Shown here: in pieces, positions 45,032-52,666 of the stretch
How the letters are laid out: each line of letters opens with the position of its first letter
Numbering within the stretch: position 1 is the first letter of the stretch
Origin: Hongsoonwoonella zoysiae
GTDB taxonomy: Bacteria > Pseudomonadota > Alphaproteobacteria > Rhizobiales > Stappiaceae
Reading direction: 5' to 3'
DNA: 64,000 nt
Assembly: GCF_013266695.1 (NCBI RefSeq)
Contig: NZ_JABRXF010000003.1
Location: 434,001 to 498,000 of the forward strand
Program-made: the position numbers and the translations under genes
The notes under the pieces: model-generated
The model's database searches: none
Told to the model about the DNA's origin: nothing
The model's input: the letters and a program-made list of their open reading frames with translations, nothing else

Positions 45032-45307
45032 GTGAGTGACGACAAAACGCAAATCTCGATCCGCATCCAGCGGTCGATGCTTTCGGAATTGGACCGGATC
45101 GCCGAGGCTCTCGATCGGGATCGCACCTGGGTTATCTTGAACGCGCTGCGTAGTTATCTCGATGATGAAGGAGCAGATGTCCTGAGCGAGCTTGAAGCGG
45201 TTGGTTCGCTCGACCGCGGCGAGGGAGTGGATTTCGACGAAGTCTTGCGGGAGGCGGAAACGATTATTGCCGCATCTGACCGCAAATATGCGGGAAGGCG
45301 GGCTTGA
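45032..45307 (+). CDS. ParD-like ribbon-helix-helix antitoxin
   Basis: A 91-aa protein with the RHH DNA-binding motif at its N-terminus (TQISIRIQRSMLSELDRIAEALDRDRTWVILNAL) and an acidic C-terminal toxin-binding tail (LDRGEGVDFDEVLREAETII). GTG start with GGGAG 8-10 nt upstream. Its stop overlaps the toxin start, and a palindrome lies just upstream. A type II antitoxin that should neutralise the ParE-like toxin and repress the operon. Confidence 0.85.
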   Translation: MSDDKTQISIRIQRSMLSELDRIAEALDRDRTWVILNALRSYLDDEGADVLSELEAVGSLDRGEGVDFDEVLREAETIIAASDRKYAGRRA

Positions 45308-45654
45308 TACGAAGTAAAGCCGCGTCTTTCTCGCCCGAAGCGCGAAAATGGTTTCTCACGGAAATTCAATATCTTGCCGAGCGCAATGTGGCGGCGGCAG
45401 AGGCATTGGTCACCCGAATGCGGCGGCTGCGCGAAGAGCTTGCCAAATACCCGAAGCTGGGTGCGCGCGGTGCGATACCGGGAACCAGGCGGATCGTACT
45501 CGCTCCTTATGTGGTCACCATACGAAGCAATCGTGGAAATGTTGAAATCGTCGCTATCCGCCACGGGCGCCAGCGCGATGCGCATGCACCGGATGACCTT
45601 TGGCATGAGCCGACAGAGAGAACCGGGCGGCCGGATCCAGAGGTCGATCGATAG
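45304..45654 (+). CDS. ParE/RelE-type toxin
   Basis: A 116-aa RelE/ParE-superfamily protein: FSPEARKWFLTEIQYLAERN, LGARGAIPGTRRIVLAPYVVTIRSN and VEIVAIRHGRQRDA are the expected helix and beta-sheet blocks. Starts with TTG overlapping the antitoxin TGA. The target (gyrase or ribosome) cannot be told. The C-terminal tail PTERTGRPDPEVDR is longer than usual. Its stop codon overlaps the first palindrome before ribB. Confidence 0.8.
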   Translation: MIRSKAASFSPEARKWFLTEIQYLAERNVAAAEALVTRMRRLREELAKYPKLGARGAIPGTRRIVLAPYVVTIRSNRGNVEIVAIRHGRQRDAHAPDDLWHEPTERTGRPDPEVDR

Positions 45655-45680
45655 AAAAATTCAGTCACACTGAATTTTTC
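45654..45680 (+). promoter_or_regulatory. Operator 1 upstream of HTH-RibB: perfect 27-bp inverted repeat
   Basis: GAAAAATTCAGT (45654-45665) and ACTGAATTTTTC (45669-45680) pair completely around CAC. It sits 45-72 bp before the HTH-RibB ATG in an A/T-rich island and shares TTCAGTG-like half-sites with operator 2. It begins at the last base of the parE stop and might also act as a weak terminator. Confidence 0.6.
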
Positions 45681-45691
45681 TAATTTTTCAT

Positions 45692-45712
45692 TGCCACTGA
45701 AATTCACTGGCA
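45692..45712 (+). promoter_or_regulatory. Operator 2 upstream of HTH-RibB: near-perfect 21-bp palindrome
   Basis: Arms TGCCACTGAA (45692-45701) and TTCACTGGCA (45703-45712) pair except at one position around a central base. It ends 13 bp before the ATG at 45726, so a bound HTH protein would block the ribosome-site or promoter region. Centre-to-centre distance from operator 1 is 35 bp. Confidence 0.6.
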
Positions 45713-45725
45713 CTAAATTCCCGCC

Positions 45726-47063
45726 ATGCGTCTCGATGAATGGCTTGTCCAAAATCAGGAATCCCGCTCCGGCTTTGCCCGCCGCACAGGTCTCTCGCCT
45801 GCGGCGGTCACGGCACTGTGCAACGACCCGCGTGTGTGGGTGTCCCGCGAAACGGCGGAGAAAATCGCAACCGCCACGGGTGGCACTGTCACGCCAAATG
45901 ACCTTCTCGGCCTTGCCCCATCCAGGCAAACAGCCCCGATCAAGGAACTAGCAATGTCCCAGACCCGTGTCGCCGAAGCGATCCGCGCTTTCGAGCGCGG
46001 CGAGATGGTTGTCGTCACCGACGATGACGACCGCGAGAACGAGGGCGATCTGATCGTCGCCGCCAACGCGATCACGCCCGAGCAGATGGCCTTCATGATC
46101 CGCCATACCTCCGGCATCGTCTGTGCGCCGATGACGCGCGAAGCCGCCCGCCGCCTCAGGCTGGACCCGATGGTCGCCGACAATGACGCGCCGCTGTCGA
46201 CCGCCTTCACCATCTCCGTCGATTACCGCCACGGGCTGACGACCGGCATTTCGGCGGAGGAGCGCTGCACCACCGTTCGCGCGCTCGCCAATCCGAACGC
46301 GAGCGCCGTCGATTTCGCCCGCCCGGGCCACGTCTTCCCGCTCGTCGCCAAGGATGGCGGCGTGCTCATGCGCTCCGGCCACACGGAAGCCGCCGTCGAT
46401 CTTTGCCGGCTCGCCGGCCTTCCCGAGGTTGGCGTCATCAGCGAGCTCGTCAACGACGACGGCACGGTCAAGCGCGGTCAGGCAGTCGCCGAATTCGCCA
46501 CCGAGCATAACCTCAAGATGGTTTCCGTCGCCGATCTCATCGCCTGGCGGCAGCGCACCGAGCGGCTGGTGGAGCGCGTCAGCGAACAGCCGATCGACAC
46601 CATCGCCGGCCCGGCCTATGCGATCACCTACGCCACGCCTTACGACCCGATGCACCATGTCGCTGTGGTTTTCGGCGATATCCTCGACGGTCGCAACGTG
46701 CCCGTGCGGCTCCAGCTTGAATCCGTTCTCGACGACGTTTTCGGCGAAACCCGGCTTCTTGATGACGTCATGCGCAGCTTCGCCGAGCGCGGGCGGGGCG
46801 TGATCGTCATGTTGCGCGAGGGTTCCGTCGGCGTCGCCCGCCACGCGCGGCGCCCGCGCAACGATCTCGAAGCGGCGGAGACGGAAAAGCACGGCAGCGC
46901 CCAGGCGCGCGAGGAAAGCTGGCGCGAGGTCGGCCTCGGCGCACAGATCCTCAAGGATCTCGGCGTAAACTCCATCCAGCTCCTGTCCTCCCGCCAGCGC
47001 CATTACGTCGGCCTCGAAGGCTTCGGCATCGAAATCGCGGAAACGGAAATCCTGGAGGGATAG
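45726..47063 (+). CDS. ribB: 3,4-dihydroxy-2-butanone 4-phosphate synthase RibB with N-terminal Cro-like HTH and degenerate GTP cyclohydrolase II domain
   Basis: A 445-aa riboflavin-pathway enzyme using ribulose 5-phosphate. Residues 1-65 are a Cro/XRE-type helix-turn-helix (RSGFARRTGLSPAAVTALCNDPRVWVSRETA). RibB follows from residue 77 with the metal/substrate motif DDDDRENEGDLI, FMIRHTSGIVCAPM, HGLTTGISAEER and GHTEAAVDLCRLAG. The C-terminal 160 residues resemble GTP cyclohydrolase II but lack its zinc cysteines, so only RibB activity is expected. A second start at Met77 (45954) has a good AAGGAA site 7 nt upstream, so both fused and RibB-only forms may be made. No FMN riboswitch precedes it. 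Confidence 0.9.
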   Translation: MRLDEWLVQNQESRSGFARRTGLSPAAVTALCNDPRVWVSRETAEKIATATGGTVTPNDLLGLAPSRQTAPIKELAMSQTRVAEAIRAFERGEMVVVTDDDDRENEGDLIVAANAITPEQMAFMIRHTSGIVCAPMTREAARRLRLDPMVADNDAPLSTAFTISVDYRHGLTTGISAEERCTTVRALANPNASAVDFARPGHVFPLVAKDGGVLMRSGHTEAAVDLCRLAGLPEVGVISELVNDDGTVKRGQAVAEFATEHNLKMVSVADLIAWRQRTERLVERVSEQPIDTIAGPAYAITYATPYDPMHHVAVVFGDILDGRNVPVRLQLESVLDDVFGETRLLDDVMRSFAERGRGVIVMLREGSVGVARHARRPRNDLEAAETEKHGSAQAREESWREVGLGAQILKDLGVNSIQLLSSRQRHYVGLEGFGIEIAETEILEG

Positions 47064-47218
47064 CAAAGGCCGGCTGCCTCTTTTTTGGCCGTTGCATCAA
47101 TTGCGTGCGAACGGCATTTAAAATTCTTGAACAGTGGGATTCCCGCGCCAACTCGTCTCTAATGGTCTGGAGATGGCCTTCGCCGGCGTCATGTGCGGCG
47201 GGGCCCACCGGGGTGGTA

Positions 47219-47809
47219 ATGATGGCTCGTGTATCCCCGCCTATAAAATCGCAGCTTGAGGAGCATGGCCTTGCCTCGCCAGGCTTTTCTCGGCGCGATC
47301 CTCGCCCCTTCGCGGTCGGCTATCGGCGCGGGGCGGGAGAGCCGCTCGTCTATGGTGCCGTCGTGGTGGCGGGGATCTTCGTTGCCGCTGCCATGATCCA
47401 GCACGAGCCGCTCCTCCTGCTCGGCATCGGGCCGGCGCTATGGTGCGCCTATCGATATTACCCGATGATCGAGGCAAGGATGCCGCGCCTCGGCGCGAAT
47501 GCCGATGGCCTTTTCGTCGATGGCATCGGCTTTCTCGACTGGTCGGCGATAGACGGCATCGAACTTTACGAGACTTCCGTGCGCAACATCCATTTGTCGA
47601 GCTTGCGGATCACGCTCAACCGCCCGTTCGGCGAAGCGGTTTCCCGTCCGCAGGCGCTTGCGCCCTGGCGCCGGTTCATGACCCGCTCCTGGTCGCTCCG
47701 CCATGGAGAGGCAGCCGACGGGCTGGAGGTTGAGCTTCATCCGCTCGCCGCCAATCCGCATGAGGTTCGCGACCGGATCATGGATTACCTGCCCCGGCGG
47801 GGCGCCTGA
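47219..47809 (+). CDS. Hypothetical membrane protein, about 196 aa
   Basis: A protein with two hydrophobic segments (LVYGAVVVAGIFVAAAMI and LLLLGIGPALWCAYRYY) followed by a soluble, PH-like beta region with DGLFVDGIGFLDWSAIDGIELYETSVRN. That segment resembles membrane-anchored bacterial PH domains, though I cannot assign a family. Starts at tandem ATGs 47219/47222 behind GGGGTGG. It converges on the methyltransferase gene with about 10 bp between stops. Confidence 0.65.
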   Translation: MMARVSPPIKSQLEEHGLASPGFSRRDPRPFAVGYRRGAGEPLVYGAVVVAGIFVAAAMIQHEPLLLLGIGPALWCAYRYYPMIEARMPRLGANADGLFVDGIGFLDWSAIDGIELYETSVRNIHLSSLRITLNRPFGEAVSRPQALAPWRRFMTRSWSLRHGEAADGLEVELHPLAANPHEVRDRIMDYLPRRGA

Positions 47810-47819
47810 GGTAAATCGA

Positions 47820-48899
47820 TTACGCCTTCTCGTATGCCGCCACGCGGGAGAAGAAAGCCGTCTCGAAGCTCTGCAGCCGCAGCCCTTCGCCCTCGAACAT
47901 CCCGTCGAGATCCTCTTCCAGATAAGAGGTGAAATAAGGCTCGTGGAAAAGCTGTGGAAACAGCTCCAGAAGCCCGTCGAACGCGGGCGTTTCGCCGGTT
48001 TTCAAGCTGTCGACGAAGATCAGCCTGCCGCCCGGTTTCAGCACGCGGGCGAATTCCTTCGCCGCCTGACGGCGCACCTTCGGCGGTAGTTCGTGGAAGA
48101 GGTAGACGGTCGAGAGTACGTCAAGGCTTTCATCGGCGAAGGGAAGCTGTTCGGCGGGTGCTGCGGCGAAGCTCGCGCGCCGTTTCACGCTCGCCGTTGC
48201 CCGGTCGCGCGCCTCGCTCATATAGGCGGCGGAAAGGTCGACGCCGGTCCCTTTCAGCCGCGGGAAGGCTTCAAGGGCCGGCAGCAGCAGCCCTCCCGTC
48301 CCGCAGGCGATATCGGCGTAGGCGAGCCTGCGCTGGTCCTTCGCGCGCACCATTTCGGAAAACGGCACCAGCGCCTGCCGGCGCATGGCAGCCGTTGCGC
48401 CCGTGAAAAGAACCTCGACCTGGAAATCGTAGAGCCTGGCGCTTTCCTCCGTCAGCCAGCCGCCCGACTGGAAGTGGAAGTTCTGCCGGTAGTAGCGCGG
48501 CAGTCCGCTCGGGCTCTCCCGCGTTTCCTCGAAAATCTCCTGATGTCCGCCGGCATAGCGCCTGCGCGCAACCTTCGGCGCATCCTGGAAGAACTTGCGG
48601 CTGAGTGCGAGAAATTCCGCCGGCGAGCCGAATTCCCCGCGCGGCAGCGGGTAGATACCGGCTTCCACATTGGCAAGATCGCGGCGGAACAGCTCGATGA
48701 TATGGCCGATCAGCTCGCGCTGGCTCGGAACGGGTTTCGACGGCGTGATATTCGGCGGCGGCGACGGTTGCTCCTGGCGGATGCGCTTTTGCAGCCGGCG
48801 CAACGCCTCGCCGTGGGCCGCGAACCAGGCGACCCTTGCGCCCTGGCGCGCGACGAAGCGCGTTCTCCTTGAAAGCGTGCCAAGCGCCGTTTCCGCCAT
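47820..48899 (-). CDS. Class I SAM-dependent methyltransferase
   Basis: A 359-aa protein. The Rossmann methyltransferase domain covers about residues 190-340: YADIACGTGGLLLPALEAF is motif I, GVDLSAAYMSEAR motif II, LPFADESLDVLSTVYLFHELP motif IV, and FARVLKPGGRLIFVDSLK the post-motif. About 185 helical N-terminal residues precede it (SQRELIGHIIELFRRDLANVEAGIYP). The segment pairing suggests UbiE/COQ5-type small-molecule methylation, but the substrate is unknown. 12 bp separate it from the RNA methyltransferase gene upstream. Confidence 0.85.
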   Translation of the reverse strand: MAETALGTLSRRTRFVARQGARVAWFAAHGEALRRLQKRIRQEQPSPPPNITPSKPVPSQRELIGHIIELFRRDLANVEAGIYPLPRGEFGSPAEFLALSRKFFQDAPKVARRRYAGGHQEIFEETRESPSGLPRYYRQNFHFQSGGWLTEESARLYDFQVEVLFTGATAAMRRQALVPFSEMVRAKDQRRLAYADIACGTGGLLLPALEAFPRLKGTGVDLSAAYMSEARDRATASVKRRASFAAAPAEQLPFADESLDVLSTVYLFHELPPKVRRQAAKEFARVLKPGGRLIFVDSLKTGETPAFDGLLELFPQLFHEPYFTSYLEEDLDGMFEGEGLRLQSFETAFFSRVAAYEKA

Positions 48900-48911
48900 A
48901 TGCCTCTCCGA

Positions 48912-50156
48912 TCATCTCTCCAGTGCCGCAACCACCTCGATATGGGGCGAGAACAGGAACTGGTCCACAGGCGTCACCGATTTGAGATGATAGCCGCCGT
49001 CGATGAGGATGCGAAGGTCGCGGGCGAGCGTCGCCGGATTGCACGACACGGCGACAACGCGGGCGGCCTTCGAGCGGGCGATTTCGCGCGCCTGCGCCTC
49101 TGCGCCAGCGCGCGGCGGATCGAAGACGACGGCGTCATATCCTTTCCCATAATCGTCGATCTCCGTCGCCGTTACGGGATTGCGGAAAAGGTCGCGCCGT
49201 TCATGGCTGATCGTCTTGCGCCCCTGCGCCCGGCGCAGGCCTCCATCCAGCGCCTTTAGCGCCGCTGCGTCCCCCTCCACGGCATGGACGGTAGCCCGCT
49301 TCGCAAGCGGAAAGGTGAAAGTGCCGATGCCGGAGAAAAGGTCGATCACCTTTTTCGCCTTGCCCGCACCATCCAGCACGAGACGGCTCAGCCTTTCCTC
49401 CGCCTCTTTCGTCGCCTGCAGAAAGCCCGCCGGCGGAACGATTACAGGCACATGATCGATCAGGATTTCGGCCGGGCGCGCCTCCACCAGCACTTCGCCG
49501 TTGACCGAGAGCCTGGTTAGCCCCGCCTCCATCGCCTCGCCGACAAGGTCCGGAATGCGTTTCGGATCGAGCTTTTCCTTCCGCTCGAATGCGGCATCCA
49601 GCCCGTTCCGCGTCGCCGTCACGGTAAGCCGCAGTTCTCCTTTGCGTGGCAGCAGCCCTGAGGAAAGCTTGCGCAGCCGCTCCAGCGCCTCGACGATCTC
49701 CAGCACCAGCACCGGGCATTCCTGCACATCCACAAGCCTGTGGCTCGCCCGTTCGTGGAAGCCGAGCAGTACCTTGTGGCCCGCGCGGAGCGCCGTCAGC
49801 ACCGCGCGGCGGCGGCCCCTGCCTTCAGCCGCGATAACCGGCGCCACCTCCGTTTCGATCCCCCGGTCGGCAAGGGCGGCGATAACCTGTTGCCGCTTCC
49901 AGGCGAGATAGGCATTACGCTCCATATGCTGCAGCGCGCAGCCGCCGCAGGTGCCGAAATGGCGGCAAACGGGGGTCACCCTTTCTGGCGAGGGAACGTC
50001 GACGGACCGGAGTTCGGCTCGCACGCCCTTCCGCTCCACCGTCACTGTTTCGCCTGCAAGCGCAAAAGGCACGAACACCGGGCCGTCAGGGGTTTCGGCA
50101 ACACCGTCGCCCTTGTGGGCAAGGCCCTCGATCTGAAGCTTGATTGTCTCTGACAT
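48912..50156 (-). CDS. RlmD/RumA-like RNA (uracil-5)-methyltransferase
   Basis: A 414-aa m5U methyltransferase of the TrmA/RlmD family. The N-terminal TRAM domain (TIKLQIEGLAHKGDGVAETPDGPVFVPFALAGE) is followed by the 4Fe-4S cysteines in CRHFGTCGGCALQH plus a later Cys (VQECPV). The methyltransferase part has DLFSGIGTFTFPLA, FDPPRAGA and the catalytic SCNPATLARDL. ATG at 50156 preferred (an upstream ATG at 50192 exists). The tlyA gene lies about 50 bp upstream on the same strand, a pair common in rhizobia. Confidence 0.9.
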   Translation of the reverse strand: MSETIKLQIEGLAHKGDGVAETPDGPVFVPFALAGETVTVERKGVRAELRSVDVPSPERVTPVCRHFGTCGGCALQHMERNAYLAWKRQQVIAALADRGIETEVAPVIAAEGRGRRRAVLTALRAGHKVLLGFHERASHRLVDVQECPVLVLEIVEALERLRKLSSGLLPRKGELRLTVTATRNGLDAAFERKEKLDPKRIPDLVGEAMEAGLTRLSVNGEVLVEARPAEILIDHVPVIVPPAGFLQATKEAEERLSRLVLDGAGKAKKVIDLFSGIGTFTFPLAKRATVHAVEGDAAALKALDGGLRRAQGRKTISHERRDLFRNPVTATEIDDYGKGYDAVVFDPPRAGAEAQAREIARSKAARVVAVSCNPATLARDLRILIDGGYHLKSVTPVDQFLFSPHIEVVAALER

Positions 50157-50206
50157 GAGTAACGCGGTACTTGGGTAGCGGCGGATGGGCAAGCGCTATA
50201 TTGGCA

Positions 50207-50950
50207 TTACCCCTCTTTCCGCGCGCCGAGCAGCCATTCGCGGTTGCCGTCGCCGCCCGTTATCGGCGAAGGCTCAAGCCCCAGCACGTGCCAACCCGCT
50301 TGTTCTCCAAGCCACCGGGCAATGCCTTGCGCGACCTCTTCGGCGATTTTCGGGTCGACGAGCCCGCCCTTGCCGATCGCCTCGCGCCCCGCCTCGAACT
50401 GCGGCTTGACGAGGAAAACCGCGACAGCGCCGGGCGCAGCCAGTTCCAATGCGGGCGGCAGGGCGAGCTTCAGGGATATGAAGCTCACGTCGGAGACGAG
50501 AACTTGCGGTCGATATCCATCAAGATCGGCAAGTGTCAGTTCTCGCGCGTTCAGCCCGTCGCGCCGTGCGACGCGCCGATCGTTCGCAATCCTTTCATGA
50601 AGCTGGCCGTGGCCGACATCGATGGCATGGACCTTTTTCGCCCCTCGCTCCAGCAGAACCTGCGTGAAGCCGCCCGTCGACGCGCCGATATCAAGCGCCG
50701 CCTTGCCCACAACATCGAAGCCGAACCGGTCGAGCCCGGCGACCAGCTTCAGTGCGGCGCGCGAAACATAGGATGCCGCCGGATCGTCGATCTCAAGCTT
50801 CGCATCGCGGGCGACGAGTTGCCCGGCCTTCGCTGCCCGCTTTCCGTCCACCGTCACGGTCCCGCGCTTCACCGCATCGCGGGCACGAGCGCGGCTTTCG
50901 CACAGTCCCCGCGCGACAAGAACAGTGTCGAGACGTTCCCGCTCAGCCAT
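50207..50950 (-). CDS. tlyA: TlyA family rRNA (cytidine-2'-O)-methyltransferase
   Basis: A 247-aa protein. The N-terminal S4 RNA-binding domain (RLDTVLVARGLCESRARARDAVKRGTVTVDG) and FtsJ-like methyltransferase domain (ALDIGASTGGFTQVLLERGAKKVHAIDVGHGQLH, then VSDVSFISLKLALP) are typical of TlyA, which modifies 16S and/or 23S rRNA and in actinobacteria affects capreomycin sensitivity. Often encoded next to dxs in rhizobia; here it lies 13 kb away. Confidence 0.92.
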   Translation of the reverse strand: MAERERLDTVLVARGLCESRARARDAVKRGTVTVDGKRAAKAGQLVARDAKLEIDDPAASYVSRAALKLVAGLDRFGFDVVGKAALDIGASTGGFTQVLLERGAKKVHAIDVGHGQLHERIANDRRVARRDGLNARELTLADLDGYRPQVLVSDVSFISLKLALPPALELAAPGAVAVFLVKPQFEAGREAIGKGGLVDPKIAEEVAQGIARWLGEQAGWHVLGLEPSPITGGDGNREWLLGARKEG

Positions 50951-50959
50951 CTTGGGATT

Positions 50960-51154
50960 TCAGAAACAGCCGGCGATGCCGGCGATCAGCCGCTCGATGA
51001 AGATGCGCTCTCCGTATTTCCACCAAAGGAAACCGGTCGCGACGATGGCGCCCGCGCTCACAAGCGCGAAGGGAAGGATCAAGCCGTGCTCGTCGTTGAA
51101 GCTGCGCATGCCGGTTTCATCAAGGGTCGTTGGTGCGGTCGGAATATAGGGCAC
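50960..51154 (-). CDS. Small single-span membrane protein, 64 aa
   Basis: A short protein beginning MPYIPTAPTTLDETG with one hydrophobic segment (LILPFALVSAGAIVATGFLWW) and the ending RLIAGIAGCF. Coding quality is good for its length, and I recall similar tiny proteins next to tlyA in rhizobia. Function unknown. It starts 9 bp upstream of the tlyA start on the same strand and may share its transcript. Confidence 0.55.
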   Translation of the reverse strand: MPYIPTAPTTLDETGMRSFNDEHGLILPFALVSAGAIVATGFLWWKYGERIFIERLIAGIAGCF

Positions 51155-51186
51155 GATTGCATGATCTTTCCAGAGCCGAGGACAGA

Positions 51187-51531
51187 TCAGGCCGCATGGG
51201 TCGCGATCGGGTCGATCTCCTCGACGCGCTCGCCAAGCGCGTCCCGCGCCTTTTCCAGGTCGTAGTGCATCTGGAGATTGAGCCAGAATTCCGGGCTTTG
51301 CCCGAACAGCCGTCCCAGCCTGATCGAGGTATCGGCGGTGATCGCACGCTGGCCCCGCACAATACTTTCGATCCGGTCGCGCGGCACATGCAGCCGCTTA
51401 GCAAGGCCATAGGCCGTCAGTCCCAGTTCCGCCATATAGTCTTCTTTCAGGATTTCGCCCGGATGTATCGGCGCAAAAGGCTCCTCTGCGTCAGGAGTTT
51501 CATTTGTGGTAGTCACAGATTTCGACATCAT
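51187..51531 (-). CDS. higA: HigA-type antitoxin (XRE)
   Basis: A 114-aa HTH antitoxin. HPGEILKEDYMAELGLTAYGLAKRLHVPRDRIESIVRGQRAITADTSIRLGRLFGQSPEFWLNLQ is the standard VapI/HigA block. The ATG at 51531 follows AAGG. It overlaps the end of the toxin gene by 32 bp; the toxin-first order is diagnostic of higBA. The protein should repress the operon through the palindrome upstream of higB. Confidence 0.92.
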   Translation of the reverse strand: MMSKSVTTTNETPDAEEPFAPIHPGEILKEDYMAELGLTAYGLAKRLHVPRDRIESIVRGQRAITADTSIRLGRLFGQSPEFWLNLQMHYDLEKARDALGERVEEIDPIATHAA

Positions 51532-51784
51532 AGACCTTGCCATCTTCGAACCTGAAACAAATCCGCCACTGATCGTTGACCCTGATCGAATGCTGGCCGG
51601 ACCGGCTTCCCTTTAGTGCCTCCAATCGATTCCCGGGCGGCATGCGAAGATCGTCGACGACGACCGCTGCATGGATCTGCAGCAATTTCCGTCTCGCCCG
51701 TCTCACGATGTCCGGCTGAAAGCGCCTGACCGCTCGCTTGAAAAAGAGGTTTTCCGTTTCCCTGTCGGCAAAAGATACTATCAC
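51500..51784 (-). CDS. higB: HigB-type RelE-family toxin
   Basis: A 94-aa ribosome-dependent mRNA interferase-type toxin. FADRETENLFFKRAVRRF, LRMPPGNRLEALKGSRSGQHSIRVNDQWRICFRFEDG and the ending DVEICDYHK match HigB/RelE well. Starts with GTG. First gene of the higBA operon; the upstream inverted repeat at 51793 is the likely operator. Confidence 0.92.
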   Translation of the reverse strand: MIVSFADRETENLFFKRAVRRFQPDIVRRARRKLLQIHAAVVVDDLRMPPGNRLEALKGSRSGQHSIRVNDQWRICFRFEDGKVYDVEICDYHK

Positions 51785-51792
51785 TGACTTTT

Positions 51793-51811
51793 CGTACTGT
51801 ATAGAAGTACG
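51793..51811 (-). promoter_or_regulatory. Inverted repeat upstream of higBA
   Basis: CGTACT (51793-51798) and AGTACG (51806-51811) are perfect inverted repeats separated by 7 bp and lie 9 bp from the higB GTG, as expected for a HigA operator. Confidence 0.5.
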
Positions 51812-51904
51812 TCCAAATCCATACTCGAAGCAATAACCGCAAAAACTCCGCGATTTATACCTGCCAACGTAATCACCCTCAAAATACAGGGCCGAAAGTT
51901 ACCC

Positions 51905-52525
51905 TCAAACCCAGCCGTCCTTGCCGTCCCGCCAGAGGAAGACCCTGTCCTGCGGCACGTCGAGGCGCGGGATTTCCGCGTTAGGGATCGGCACCAGAAG
52001 GCCTCTCAAAACACGCATCACGCCGCCATGCGCAACGATCACCGATGGGCGATCGAGCCCGACAAGCCAGCCTTCGACACGGGCGGAAAGCATTTCATAG
52101 CTTTCGCCGCCCGGCGGCACGAAACCCCATTTGTCGGCGCGGCGCATTTCAGCCAGTTCCGGGGCGCGCTCGGCGATTTCGGGTATCGTTAGCCCCTCCC
52201 AGTCGCCGAAGGTGATTTCGCGCAAGCGCTCGTCGAGGCGGTATCCCTCGCGCGGCAGATCGAGGCCCTCGCGCAAAAGCTCCATCGTCTCCCGCGCGCG
52301 GGAGAGCGGCGAGGCTACGAAGTCGAGGTTCCGCACATCCACCGAAAGCTTTTCCAGATGCACCTTCAGCTTTTCGCCGTTGCCGCGCGCCTGTCCCCTG
52401 CCCTTGTCGTTCAGCGGAATGTCCTGATTGCCCTGCATGCGGCCTTCGGCGTTCCAGTCGGTCTCGCCGTGGCGGATGAAAGCGAAAAACGGAAGTTTCG
52501 CGGGCGCGGGCTCGCTCATTGGCAT
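51905..52525 (-). CDS. Histidine phosphatase (phosphoglycerate mutase-like)
   Basis: A 206-aa enzyme of the histidine phosphatase branch 1. The catalytic RHGETDWNAEGRMQG motif is near residue 18, with later Arg (SPLSRARETME), Glu (REITFGDWEG) and the second catalytic His in VIVAHGGVMRVL. Length and motifs fit cofactor-dependent mutase-like phosphatases, substrate unknown. It precedes fabI in the rhizobial fabI-phosphatase-aroC arrangement. Confidence 0.9.
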   Translation of the reverse strand: MPMSEPAPAKLPFFAFIRHGETDWNAEGRMQGNQDIPLNDKGRGQARGNGEKLKVHLEKLSVDVRNLDFVASPLSRARETMELLREGLDLPREGYRLDERLREITFGDWEGLTIPEIAERAPELAEMRRADKWGFVPPGGESYEMLSARVEGWLVGLDRPSVIVAHGGVMRVLRGLLVPIPNAEIPRLDVPQDRVFLWRDGKDGWV

Positions 52526-52632
52526 GTATTTTCGTCCAGGGGTCTTGGTAAAAGCAAAGATAAAGATATAGCGGAAGGCGCAGCATGCCAGAGCGGCATT
52601 TCAATTGCGCATAACATCGCCGCGAGAACGAA

Positions 52633-52657
52633 AAAGGCGGGAGATTTTCCCGCCTTT
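52633..52657 (-). terminator. Intrinsic terminator after fabI
   Basis: A perfect 10-bp stem has arms AAAGGCGGGA (52633-52642) and TCCCGCCTTT (52648-52657) around a 5-nt loop. On the minus strand it is followed by a T-run (plus-strand AAAAA at 52631-52635). It lies about 10 bp after the fabI stop. Confidence 0.8.
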
Positions 52658-52666
52658 CGTGAAATC

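Noticed and set aside
45654-45726. FMN riboswitch upstream of ribB
   Set aside because: The available 71-bp gap is too short, is filled by two DNA-like palindromes, and shows no RFN conserved stems.
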